In this document: positions 8,083 to 15,492 of the stretch, in pieces | Position numbering within the stretch: position 1 is the first letter of the stretch | Layout: the number at the start of each line of letters is the position of its first letter | Assembly: GCA_022013205.1 (NCBI GenBank) | Contig: JAKLQT010000192.1 | Location: 1-26,216 of the forward strand | Source: Candidatus Omnitrophota bacterium | Lineage (GTDB): Bacteria > Omnitrophota > Gorgyraeia > B26-G9 | Length of the DNA: 26,216 bases | Reading direction: 5' to 3' | The notes under the pieces: generated by a model | Database searches by the model: none | Seen by the model: only the letters and a program-made list of their open reading frames with translations | Told to the model about the DNA's origin: nothing | Made by a program: the position numbers and the translations under genes

Positions 8083-9213
8083 TTATTTACCGTTGCTTAT
8101 AGAGTTAAGAAAATGCTTTATTAAATGCGTTTGTTCATCAACCTCAAGCAGGAACGCGTCATGCCCGGCTGTTGATTCTATTTCGCAATAAGTCACCTCA
8201 ACATCGTTTAGCTTAAGCGCCCGCACTATATCTTTTGACTGATATGCGGGATACAGCCAGTCTGATTTAAAAGCGATTATCAGAAACTTTGTATCAATCT
8301 TTTTCTTGTGCGGGATGAGCTTCCCCCTAGACAGGTCAAAGTAATCCATTGCCTTTGTTATGTAAAGGTATGAATTAGCGTCAAATCTTTTCACAAAGCT
8401 GTCGCCCCGGTAACGCAGGTATCCCTCAACTTCAAAATCAGATTTAAAGCTAAAGCTATAGCCATTGTCCTGTTTAAGCCTGCGGGAAAACTTCTTTTCC
8501 ATGGAATCATCGCTCATATAGGTAATATGCCCGATCATGCGCGCAACAGCAAGCCCCTGTTCCGGCTGGCCATGCTCGTAATAATCCCCGTGCCTCCAGT
8601 CCGGATCAGCCATTACTGCCTGGCGGCCGACCTCATTAAAAGCAATCTGCTGCGGAGAATGTTTTAGCGCTGTGGCAATGGGTATTACCGAAGCTATCAT
8701 TTGGGGATAAGACGCGACCCACTGTAAAACCTGCATCCCGCCCATTGAGCCGCCGCAGACACTCAACAGCTTTTTTATACCCAAACTTTCCACAAGCTTT
8801 TTCTGCACCCTGACCATATCCGCAATAGTAATCAGAGGAAACTCAAGGCCGTATGGTTTACCGGTCTTAGGGTTTGGCGATGAGGGGCCTGTACTGCCCA
8901 TACACCCGCCAATCACGTTTGAGCAGATCACAAAGTATTTATCTGTATCAAACGCCTTACCCGGGCCAATCATATTATCCCACCAACCAGGCTTACTGCC
9001 TTGATTATCAAGTCCTGCGGCATGCGCGTCGCCTGAAAAAGCATGTACAATCAAAGCCGCGTTGCTCTTATCTTGATTCAGCTGCCCGTATGTCTCATAG
9101 GCAACCTGAATCGGTCCCAGCTTCCGGCCTGAGTCCATCTCAAGCTCATCAGGGCTTTTTGAAAAAGTGCAATATCTTGTCTCAACTATTCCTAAACTAT
9201 TTTTCTTACTCAT
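8083..9213 (-). CDS. metX: homoserine O-acetyltransferase
   Basis: Alpha/beta-hydrolase enzyme that transfers an acyl group from acyl-CoA to homoserine, activating it for methionine synthesis; cytosolic. The catalytic triad is visible: nucleophile Ser156 in CGGSMGGMQ, Asp318 in FKSDWLYP and His351 in AGHDAFLLE. The 376-aa length is standard. The start at 9213 (MSKKNSLGIVETRYCTF) has a GGGGAT ribosome site. The gene follows cysK after 75 nt and is coupled to metW. With metY two genes upstream, the product is most likely O-acetylhomoserine, sulfhydrylated directly to homocysteine. Acetyl rather than succinyl specificity is inferred from this context and cannot be read from sequence alone. Confidence 0.95.
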   Translation of the reverse strand: MSKKNSLGIVETRYCTFSKSPDELEMDSGRKLGPIQVAYETYGQLNQDKSNAALIVHAFSGDAHAAGLDNQGSKPGWWDNMIGPGKAFDTDKYFVICSNVIGGCMGSTGPSSPNPKTGKPYGLEFPLITIADMVRVQKKLVESLGIKKLLSVCGGSMGGMQVLQWVASYPQMIASVIPIATALKHSPQQIAFNEVGRQAVMADPDWRHGDYYEHGQPEQGLAVARMIGHITYMSDDSMEKKFSRRLKQDNGYSFSFKSDFEVEGYLRYRGDSFVKRFDANSYLYITKAMDYFDLSRGKLIPHKKKIDTKFLIIAFKSDWLYPAYQSKDIVRALKLNDVEVTYCEIESTAGHDAFLLEVDEQTHLIKHFLNSISNGK

Positions 9214-9288
9214 CTAATCCCCATTTTATATACTAATTATAATAAAGTGTTATTTTAAAAGCTTGCACTTTTTACTTTTAACCTGTTT

Positions 9289-10224
9289 TTAAATCATGCC
9301 CTCATTAAACAACCACGTTGACAAATATCTTTCTCCTGTATCCGGCAGAACCGTAACAATCGTTTTACCTTTTGATTCAGGCCGTTTTGCCACTTCCAGC
9401 GCCGCCCAAATTGCCGCACCGCTTGAAATACCTGCCAGAATACCCTCTTCTTTTGCAAGTCTGCGGGAAATATTTCCCGCATCATCATGCCTGACCTGGA
9501 TTATTTCATCTATCACATCAATATTTAATACCTCAGGCACAAATCCCGCGCCGATGCCCTGTATCTTATGCGAGCCGGGGCTTCCACCTGAAAGCACCGG
9601 AGATTCAACCGGCTCCAGGGCAATGATCTTAACCGCGGGATTCTTCTTTTTTAATACCTCTGCCACACCTGTTATTGTACCGCCGGTACCCACACCCGCA
9701 ATGAAAAGATCCACATTGCCGTCGGTATCTCGAAGTATTTCCTGCGCTGTTGTATCCCTGTGAATCTGCGCGTTAGCCGGATTATTAAACTGCTGCGGCA
9801 TAAAACTGCCGCTAGTTTGCTTAAACAGTTCTTCTGCCTTATCAATCGCGCCCTTCATGCCTTTGGCTCCCTCGGTCAGAACAAGTTCAGCACCCAGAAT
9901 TCTCAAAAGCATGCACCGCTCAACGCTCATTGTATCAGGCATGGCCAGGATCAATCTGTATCCTTTTGCCGCAGCAACAAACGCAAGCCCCACCCCTGTA
10001 TTTCCGCTTGTCGGCTCTATAATGACCATACCTTTCTTCAGCAGTCCTTTTTTTTCAGCATCCTCAATCATCCCTAAGCCTATCCTGTCTTTTACGCTGG
10101 AAAGAGGATTAAACGATTCAAGCTTAGCCAGGATAGTAACATCAAGCCCTGCGTTTAATTTATTTATTCTTACAAGCGGAGTATTCCCCACTGTTTTAGT
10201 AATATCATCATATATCTTCGACAT
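9289..10224 (-). CDS. cysK: cysteine synthase (O-acetylserine sulfhydrylase)
   Basis: PLP enzyme that makes L-cysteine from O-acetylserine and sulfide. PLP-binding Lys45 is in PLSSVKDR, the substrate loop is PTSGNTG (71-77), and the phosphate loop is GTGGTITG. The ISSGAA segment before the C-terminus is also typical. It has 311 aa, normal for CysK. The ATG at 10224 has a near-perfect AAGGAGG site. It lies 28 nt downstream of metY, so both sulfide-assimilating enzymes are made together. No serine acetyltransferase is in the window. A mixed role with O-phosphoserine or cystathionine chemistry cannot be excluded, but the motifs are those of CysK. Confidence 0.95.
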   Translation of the reverse strand: MSKIYDDITKTVGNTPLVRINKLNAGLDVTILAKLESFNPLSSVKDRIGLGMIEDAEKKGLLKKGMVIIEPTSGNTGVGLAFVAAAKGYRLILAMPDTMSVERCMLLRILGAELVLTEGAKGMKGAIDKAEELFKQTSGSFMPQQFNNPANAQIHRDTTAQEILRDTDGNVDLFIAGVGTGGTITGVAEVLKKKNPAVKIIALEPVESPVLSGGSPGSHKIQGIGAGFVPEVLNIDVIDEIIQVRHDDAGNISRRLAKEEGILAGISSGAAIWAALEVAKRPESKGKTIVTVLPDTGERYLSTWLFNEGMI

Positions 10225-10252
10225 AATAATCGCCTCCTTATTCTGCTTTTCT

Positions 10253-11548
10253 TTATTTTATCTTTTCCAGCGCCTGCTCAATGTCTGCGATAATATCATC
10301 TACATTTTCAATCCCAATCGACAGGCGTATATAATCGGGAGTTACACCCGCGGCCAGCTGTTCAGCGCTGGTAAGCTGCTGGTGCGTTGTACTGGCCGGA
10401 TGGATAGCCAGAGTTTTCGCGTCTCCGATATTGGCAAGATGAGACACCAGTTCAAGTGAGTTAATGAATTTCTTGCCTGCCTCATCCCCTCCTTTGATGC
10501 CAAACCCGATGATCGCACCCGCTCCTTTGCTCAGGTATTTATCCGCCTTCTTTTTCTCGGGGCTAGAATCAAGTCCCGGATAGTTTACCCATGCAACATT
10601 TTTATGTTTTTCCAAATAATTTGCTACTTTAAGCGCGTTTTGCGTATGAGCCGGCATTCTCAAATGCAAAGTTTCAAGGCCTTGTAAAAATAAGAATGCA
10701 TTAAACGGAGACATCGCAGGCCCCATATCACGCAGTAATGTTACACGCGCTTTAACAATATAGGCGATGTTTCCCATAGGTTTTAATGCCTCGATAAAAT
10801 TAATACCGTGATAACTCGGATCAGGGTCAGCAATAAGCGGAAATTTTCCGTTTGTCCAGTCGAATTTACCCGAATCCACGATCAGCCCGCCGATCGATGT
10901 ACCATGCCCGCCGATGAACTTTGTCGCGGAATAGACAACAATATCTACCCCGTAGTCAAAGGGCCGCAGCAAGTACGGCGAGACTGTATTATCCAGGACA
11001 AAAGGAATTTTATTATCATGGGCAATTTTCGCCATAGCTTCAAGGTCAGTAACATTTAGCTTTGGATTACCAATGGATTCAGCATATATTGCTTTTGTTT
11101 TTAAAGTGATCGCTTTTTTAAAACCATCCATATCACCTGATTTAACAAAGTTAACCTTTATCCCCATACGCTTGAAAGTGTAGTGAAACAGCGTATATGT
11201 TCCTCCATACAGGTTATCCGCAGAAACGATCTCATCTGTGGCTTGGGCGATATTCAAAAGCGCAAGCATAATCGCTGCCTGGCCGCTGGCTATTGCCAGA
11301 GCACCCACGCCTCCTTCAATGGCGGCGATCCTTTTCTCCAAGACATCAGTTGTCGGATTCATCATCCTGGTATAAATATTTCCAAATTCTTTTAAAGCAA
11401 ACAAATTCGCCGCATGCTCTGTATCCTTAAAAACAAATGATGTGGTCTGATAAATCGGTACTGCACGCGCTCCTGTGCTGGGGCCTGCCTCCTGCCCGCC
11501 ATGTAAAGTAAGCGTTTCGACTTTGAGTTTACTATCCAATTTTGACAT
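10253..11548 (-). CDS. metY: O-acetylhomoserine aminocarboxypropyltransferase (sulfhydrylase)
   Basis: Cys/Met-metabolism PLP enzyme of 431 aa that joins O-acetylhomoserine and sulfide to give homocysteine. PLP-binding Lys210 is in YSATKFIGGHG. Other hallmarks are SGQAAIMLALLN (88-99), IPFVLDNTVSPYLLRPF (181-197) and the late HPASTTHQQL. The length (about 430, not about 390) and the DRxx-free HGG start favour MetY over cystathionine gamma-synthase. The ribosome site is AAAGGAG. The 177-nt spacer back to hcp contains an ACGGTA/TACCGT pairing near the start codon, but I see no known SAM riboswitch core there. It is probably the first gene of metY-cysK-metX-metW. Confidence 0.94.
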   Translation of the reverse strand: MSKLDSKLKVETLTLHGGQEAGPSTGARAVPIYQTTSFVFKDTEHAANLFALKEFGNIYTRMMNPTTDVLEKRIAAIEGGVGALAIASGQAAIMLALLNIAQATDEIVSADNLYGGTYTLFHYTFKRMGIKVNFVKSGDMDGFKKAITLKTKAIYAESIGNPKLNVTDLEAMAKIAHDNKIPFVLDNTVSPYLLRPFDYGVDIVVYSATKFIGGHGTSIGGLIVDSGKFDWTNGKFPLIADPDPSYHGINFIEALKPMGNIAYIVKARVTLLRDMGPAMSPFNAFLFLQGLETLHLRMPAHTQNALKVANYLEKHKNVAWVNYPGLDSSPEKKKADKYLSKGAGAIIGFGIKGGDEAGKKFINSLELVSHLANIGDAKTLAIHPASTTHQQLTSAEQLAAGVTPDYIRLSIGIENVDDIIADIEQALEKIK

Positions 11549-11725
11549 TTTAATTCTCCTTTATTTTAACGGTATTGTCTGCCAACCACATACATAGGTG
11601 ATCTACAGATAAGGATTGAAGGCAACAGCCGGAAATCAAAAGAGTTCCTAAGCGCTTATTTTCCTTTTACCGTAATGCATCAAGGAATATTTTAACGCAA
11701 ACCGCTTTTAAGTAAATTTTAGCGC

Positions 11726-12487
11726 CTAATCTCCTAATATAGCTCTCAAGTCCTCTTCCGGATTTCCCACAGGAGATATATGGAATTTCTCAACAAGAAC
11801 CTTGAGTACATTTTGGCTGACAAATGCCGGCAAACTCGGCCCTAATTTTATATTTACCTTGCCAAGCTCCAGGTTAAGGCCAACCAGGTCTCCTGAGCTT
11901 ATATCATCACGCAAAATAGCGTAAAGCGCTTTATGAAAAAAAGCATTAACCTGCTCATCTGTTTCTTCCAGCATATAAGCGTGGTCCGCGTAAGCCGCCA
12001 TACCTCGAAGTCCGTAAAGAAGAAGCTCCTTAAGGCTTTTTATATCTTCGTGTTCAGAAAATGAATCAATCCCAAGCGCCGCCCCCTGCAAAAGCAGTTC
12101 CTCCATGTTTGCGCCTGGTTTCCAATCAGCTGCTATAGGCAGTTCTTGTAAAAAGTCCTTATTGTTTTTCTTTTTATAAGCATCAAGAAATAATTTTTTG
12201 ATCTTTTCTTTAACAACTGCGGATGTATCAATAAGCGCTCTGATGCGCTCCGGGTTAAAATTAACGTTAGTAACGCAGGTAAACAGCCCCTCGATAACAA
12301 ACAGATCGGTTTCTTTATCTTTTATCCCCATCTCTCTTGCCTTATTAGCAAATACAGAAATTCCCATTAAGCTGTAATTTAACACATCCTGCAAAACCGC
12401 AACTTCTTCATCTTTTCCACACACTCCCTGAGTTGTACAGCCAGTTCCTTTGGCAGTCTGTTCGCACTGTCTGCAATACATACTCAT
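11726..12487 (-). CDS. hcp: hybrid-cluster protein (Hcp), internally deleted
   Basis: The open frame encodes 253 aa, whereas Hcp is normally about 530-550 aa. Residues 1-212 match the N-terminal domain, including the Fe-S motif Cys5-x2-Cys8-x8-Cys17-x5-Cys23 and the helical region to LGKVN. From residue 213 the sequence jumps to the usual Hcp C-terminus (IKLGPSLPAFVSQNVLKVLV, then PEEDLRAILG). The roughly 300 residues between, which hold the His, Glu and Cys ligands of the 4Fe-2S-2O hybrid cluster, are absent. It cannot act as a hydroxylamine or NO reductase as drawn. The frame, the AGGAGA ribosome site and the N-terminal cluster are intact. Options are a recent in-frame deletion, an assembly collapse, or a repurposed short protein. 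Confidence 0.85.
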   Translation of the reverse strand: MSMYCRQCEQTAKGTGCTTQGVCGKDEEVAVLQDVLNYSLMGISVFANKAREMGIKDKETDLFVIEGLFTCVTNVNFNPERIRALIDTSAVVKEKIKKLFLDAYKKKNNKDFLQELPIAADWKPGANMEELLLQGAALGIDSFSEHEDIKSLKELLLYGLRGMAAYADHAYMLEETDEQVNAFFHKALYAILRDDISSGDLVGLNLELGKVNIKLGPSLPAFVSQNVLKVLVEKFHISPVGNPEEDLRAILGD

Positions 12488-12597
12488 TTTATTTACTCTC
12501 CTTTTTATTATCTGCTTCTCTTTTAATTTATTACCAACCCGCTTATACTGCCCCTTTTCTTAACGAATTTTTTGCTATTTGCTGATTTTTGTTTTAT

Positions 12598-12801
12598 TTA
12601 AAGATTATCAAGCAATGGATACAAATCTTTATTTTCTCTGTCAACTCTGTTTCCCAAAGCAGCAAGAAGACTTTGCGTCTCTCTGATGAATTCAACCGCA
12701 TCATTTTCTATTGCGCCGCCAACAGGCCATTTTTCTAACATATCCCTCGTAGGCATCATCAAGCTTTGGCATGAGTATGTATATTTTCCTGCTTTTCCTC
12801 T
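12598..12801 (-). pseudogene. hemerythrin-like C-terminal fragment
   Basis: Between hcp and the permease an open minus-strand frame of 67 codons ends at TAA (12598). It reads TRDMLEKWPVGGAIENDAVE and finishes RENKDLYPLLDNL. The final helix with REN-x-x-LYPLLD resembles the last helix of HHE/hemerythrin domains, the O2- or NO-sensing di-iron proteins. The frame closes upstream at a TAA, and the only in-frame ATGs lie inside the fragment. The adjoining 12802-12895 is open in another frame (QCCIKKLSLADHQEESYDQA), so the gene seems truncated or frameshifted. Its position next to the deleted hcp suggests decay of one nitrosative-stress module. Family call is moderate. Confidence 0.45.
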
Positions 12802-12895
12802 TTAATTTCAATGTTTTTTCTTTTAGATATTCCCGGGCCTGATCATAGGATTCTTCCTGGTGATCGGCTAAGGAAAGCTTTTTAATACAGCACTG

Positions 12896-14107
12896 CTATG
12901 TCTTAGGGGTATAGCCGGCCATACGGATTTTATCCATAACCTCATCCGCATCCACAGAGCCGAATATTTTCACGACTTTACTGTCAGTATCTACAACTAC
13001 CCTGTTAATACCTTTAACATCATGCAATGCCCCCTCAAGTATGATCCTGCAATGCTTGCAGTGGATATCAGGCACTGATATTTTCATGTCCGCCGTGATA
13101 TCCAGCCGGCAGGATTTATTGTTAAAAAACGCGTTTATGATCAACCCCAACAGTATAATCGCCGCTGCTATTTTTACTTTTTGATCAAGCATCTTTCCGG
13201 CACCGCTGGTTAAAAGAGAATTTCCACCCTGAGAAAACCATATTTGGTTAAACAGCAGCCCCATTAATACTGCCACTACTACGATATTAATCAGGTAAAG
13301 GAAAAATGATTTACTCCCCAGTTTAGAGCGCACAAAAGCCAGAGTCACAGCATTAGTCGCAGGCCCGGTTATCAGAAAAACAAGCCCGGCCCCTGGAGAA
13401 AATCCCTTCATGATCAAAGAAACAGCCACCGGTATTGAGCCTGTTGAGCATACATAAAGCGGTATACCGATAAGCAAAGCCACAATAAAATCAAAAGGAA
13501 AAAAGAAATATTTTTCAAATAATTCAGACGGTACAAACGCCGCGATTGCCCCTGCGATTATAATACCCGCTATAAGCGCCCTGCCGATATCCTGCGGCAC
13601 TTCAAAAAAAGAGTATTTTAAAAATTCTCTCCACTTAAAGAATATCTTGACCTTGGCATGATCGTGAGCATGCTTTACTTTTTTCTTTTCATTCTTACCC
13701 TCAATAAAATAATCAGCAACCCCTAAGCTTACCCCGCATACCATTGCCGCAAGAGGCCGGAAAATCGCGAACAAAGGGCCAAGCAAAGAGTATGTCACGA
13801 AGATCGAGTCTACTCCGGTAGTCGGGGTAGCAACAAGAAAAGCAAGTATGCTTGATTTATGAGCGCCCTCTTTTTCAAGTGAAACAGCAACAGGGATGAC
13901 CCCGCAGCTGCAAATAGGCAAAGGTATTCCAAATAAAGTCGCTTTTAAAACTGATTTTATGCCTCCCTCGCCAAGATGGCGAGAAATGATATCTTTACCC
14001 AAAAATACATGCAGCAATCCAGCTACAACCATACCGAAAAGAAGATAAGGAGCCATCTCAAGCCATAAAGCTACGCATTCTGCGAAAAAAGTATATATCA
14101 TCTCCAT
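12896..14107 (-). CDS. DUF318/ArsP-type permease fused to a heavy-metal-associated domain
   Basis: 403-aa membrane protein. The two-fold repeated permease core shows PICSCGVIPVAVSLEKEGA in the first half and YVCSTGSIPVAVSLIMKGF in the second, each followed by TP/TGPATNA-type segments; about eight to ten helices are present. This is the DUF318 family, which includes ArsP-type organoarsenical exporters and SO_0444-like metal transporters. A cytosolic His-rich loop (KHAHDHAK) lies between the halves. The last 65 residues form an HMA fold with the metal-binding CKHC in DIHCKHCRIILEGAL. Efflux of a thiophilic metal or metalloid is the likely job. Residue evidence for the fusion is direct; the substrate is inference. 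AGAGG precedes the ATG at 14107. Confidence 0.88.
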   Translation of the reverse strand: MEMIYTFFAECVALWLEMAPYLLFGMVVAGLLHVFLGKDIISRHLGEGGIKSVLKATLFGIPLPICSCGVIPVAVSLEKEGAHKSSILAFLVATPTTGVDSIFVTYSLLGPLFAIFRPLAAMVCGVSLGVADYFIEGKNEKKKVKHAHDHAKVKIFFKWREFLKYSFFEVPQDIGRALIAGIIIAGAIAAFVPSELFEKYFFFPFDFIVALLIGIPLYVCSTGSIPVAVSLIMKGFSPGAGLVFLITGPATNAVTLAFVRSKLGSKSFFLYLINIVVVAVLMGLLFNQIWFSQGGNSLLTSGAGKMLDQKVKIAAAIILLGLIINAFFNNKSCRLDITADMKISVPDIHCKHCRIILEGALHDVKGINRVVVDTDSKVVKIFGSVDADEVMDKIRMAGYTPKT

Positions 14108-14269
14108 AGCTTTATACCTCTAATTGAAATACTTCTCTTATTAACAACCCAAAAAATTAATAAACCCTATTCCTATATTTATCCCCATCATTTCCAAAAA
14201 CTTTTTTTAAAAATTTAGCCCCTTTTCTGTTCTTGCCTATTCATTGACCTTCCTTGCAAGAGTTCCTCA

Positions 14270-14749
14270 TTAAGCATGTTTTTTTAATTGCTCAGGAGCA
14301 AGATCGATGATTTTCTCAACGTCAATTTCAATAAGATACTTAGGATGAGGAAAAGACGCCTCCGGATGATACGAAGAAGCATTACCCGCCTGCAGGTTCT
14401 TGATCATCCTCTTTGATATTCTCTGGATAATTTTATCCTCCCATTCAGCCATAACGCTTGCGGCTATATCTTTTTTTTTCACAATCTTTGCCTTACCCTG
14501 CAAGGCATAGCCCTCGAATTTATGCTCATCGAAAAAAGTAACCGTAACTACAGGATTCTTTTGGAGATTATTGTAAGTACACGCTTGATAAAGATCAATA
14601 ATAAAAACTCTTCCGCTCTCATCTATACCTACAACCCCTTTTGCCGATGAGTGTATCCTGCCTTCTTCATTCAAGGAAGAGACTATGACAAACCCCTGCT
14701 TTTTTATAAGCCTGACTATTTCCTTAGGTAATTCTTTTGTGCCGTCCAT
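14270..14749 (-). CDS. pyridoxamine 5'-phosphate oxidase-like FMN-binding split-barrel protein
   Basis: 159-aa small flavoprotein-fold protein. The opening region (LIKKQGFVIVSSLNEEGRIH), then VFIIDLYQACTYNNLQKNP and VTVTFFDEHKFEGYALQGKA, follow the pattern of the general split-barrel family (FMN or heme/F420-like cofactors). I chose ATG 14749: it has AAAGGA at about 8 nt and begins 1 nt after the rrf2 stop, so translation is coupled. A TTG at 14788 would extend it into rrf2 without a ribosome site. Being co-encoded with an Rrf2 regulator suggests a redox or nitrosative-stress task. Cofactor and substrate are unknown. Confidence 0.82.
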   Translation of the reverse strand: MDGTKELPKEIVRLIKKQGFVIVSSLNEEGRIHSSAKGVVGIDESGRVFIIDLYQACTYNNLQKNPVVTVTFFDEHKFEGYALQGKAKIVKKKDIAASVMAEWEDKIIQRISKRMIKNLQAGNASSYHPEASFPHPKYLIEIDVEKIIDLAPEQLKKHA

Positions 14750-14750
14750 A

Positions 14751-15161
14751 TCAGGAATCCTTTTTTTTATTTTTAATAATTTTAGCAATACTTATTGAGC
14801 TTAATTCTTTCGCGGTTTTTTTCTGAATAGCATCAAGGCGTTTTTTAAGATAACAGCCCCTGATATCCGGGCAGTTTTTGCCTTTAAACACATGCTCGTA
14901 TAAATGAAACGGCCCCTGGAAGATCTCCATAAGCGCGAGCACGCTGATCTTGTTTACTGGTATATTCAGGCAAAACCCCCCGCCCCTGCCCTTACACGAT
15001 TGGAGTATGCCTTTTTTGTTTAGTATCTGTAATATTTTTCGCAGGAAAGAACACGGCATACCGAGTTTTTCAGATAATTCGCAAACCGTTACAATTTTAT
15101 TCTTTTTTACGGCAATACATTGCAATGCCCTGATAGCATAATCCGTATCTTTCGTAATCAT
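14751..15161 (-). CDS. Rrf2 family transcriptional regulator
   Basis: 136-aa winged-helix regulator starting MITKDTDYAIRAL, the standard Rrf2 opening. The recognition region is VCELSEKLGMPCSFLRKILQ, followed by the wing GGFCLN. The Fe-S-type loop keeps Cys97 and Cys103 (NCPDIRGC). The third cysteine usual in IscR/NsrR is not obvious, so it may bind a cluster with an alternative ligand or act as a thiol sensor. The ATG at 15161 fits AGGA at 8 nt; the frame is open to 15215, but that extension lacks homology. It is likely autoregulated through the palindromic promoter at 15455-15490, about 290 nt upstream. It is coupled to the flavoprotein gene. Confidence 0.9.
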   Translation of the reverse strand: MITKDTDYAIRALQCIAVKKNKIVTVCELSEKLGMPCSFLRKILQILNKKGILQSCKGRGGGFCLNIPVNKISVLALMEIFQGPFHLYEHVFKGKNCPDIRGCYLKKRLDAIQKKTAKELSSISIAKIIKNKKKDS

Positions 15162-15321
15162 CTTCACGTTCCTGCTCCTTCTATGCGCATTTAGAATATC
15201 CGCGGACGCTTTCATGTATTAGTGTCATATCTTCTTTTATAGCTGCAAAAATAGACTTCTTAGAATCTTCCATCAACAGCACACAGCAGGCAAAAAGTAT
15301 AACAAAAAAGGCAGTTTAGAG

Positions 15322-15396
15322 TCATGCCCAGGACACCATACTACATCCCTCTTTACAATGCGTAACAGGACGCAGCATATATCTAGTTATCCACAT
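15322..15396 (-). CDS. putative 24-aa leader peptide / micro-ORF
   Basis: ATG at 15396 is preceded by AAAAGGAGG (15402-15410) at 5-nt spacing, one of the strongest ribosome sites in the window. It encodes MWITRYMLRPVTHCKEGCSM followed by VSWA and a TGA stop at 15322. It has two cysteines spaced C-x3-C and no known family. It sits between the predicted promoter (15455-15490) and rrf2. Its stop overlaps the start of a second Cys-rich 21-codon frame (15260-15325), which may be chance. It could be a sensing leader peptide, a metal- or redox-binding microprotein, or a fortuitous frame. The ribosome site is the main support. Confidence 0.4.
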   Translation of the reverse strand: MWITRYMLRPVTHCKEGCSMVSWA

Positions 15397-15454
15397 ATAT
15401 ACCTCCTTTTTAGTTAGAACATCATCTTCAGTTAAAACTGACACTTTTACCCCC

Positions 15455-15490
15455 TGACATAATGATACTATTTTAGTGTCATTACGTCAA
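15455..15490 (-). promoter_or_regulatory. promoter overlapped by a 35-nt palindrome, probable Rrf2 operator
   Basis: Minus-strand TTGACG (15485-15490) and TATCAT (15462-15467) are separated by exactly 17 nt, a good sigma-70-type promoter. The same DNA is a dyad: TGACATAATGATAC (15455-15468), 7-nt centre, GTGTCATTACGTCA (15476-15489), with 12 of 14 positions paired. The centre, ACTAAAATAGT, resembles the middle of known Rrf2-family (IscR-type) operators. A half-site copy, ATGACACTAA, recurs at 15218-15227. Binding here would block polymerase. It lies 3 nt past the trxB stop, so the hairpin might also act at the end of that transcript. Confidence 0.6.
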
Positions 15491-15492
15491 GC

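Noticed and set aside
11549..11725. Possible SAM riboswitch or T-box ahead of metY
   Set aside because: An ACGGTA/TACCGT pairing is present, but I find no SAM-I, SAM-II or T-box consensus core.
14157..14270. Frame starting TAATG at the end of the flavoprotein gene, with an in-frame TGA after 9 codons and 27 more open codons, considered as a selenocysteine or recoded gene
   Set aside because: No SECIS-like structure identified, no protein family, and length small enough for chance.
15162..15215. N-terminal extension of the Rrf2 regulator
   Set aside because: The family N-terminus is MITKDTDYAIRAL at 15161, with a ribosome site there; the extension has none.
15181..15273. 30-codon frame (MEDSKKSIFAAIKEDMTLIH...) just ahead of rrf2
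   Set aside because: It ends neatly before the rrf2 ribosome site but has no ribosome site of its own and no known family; could be chance.
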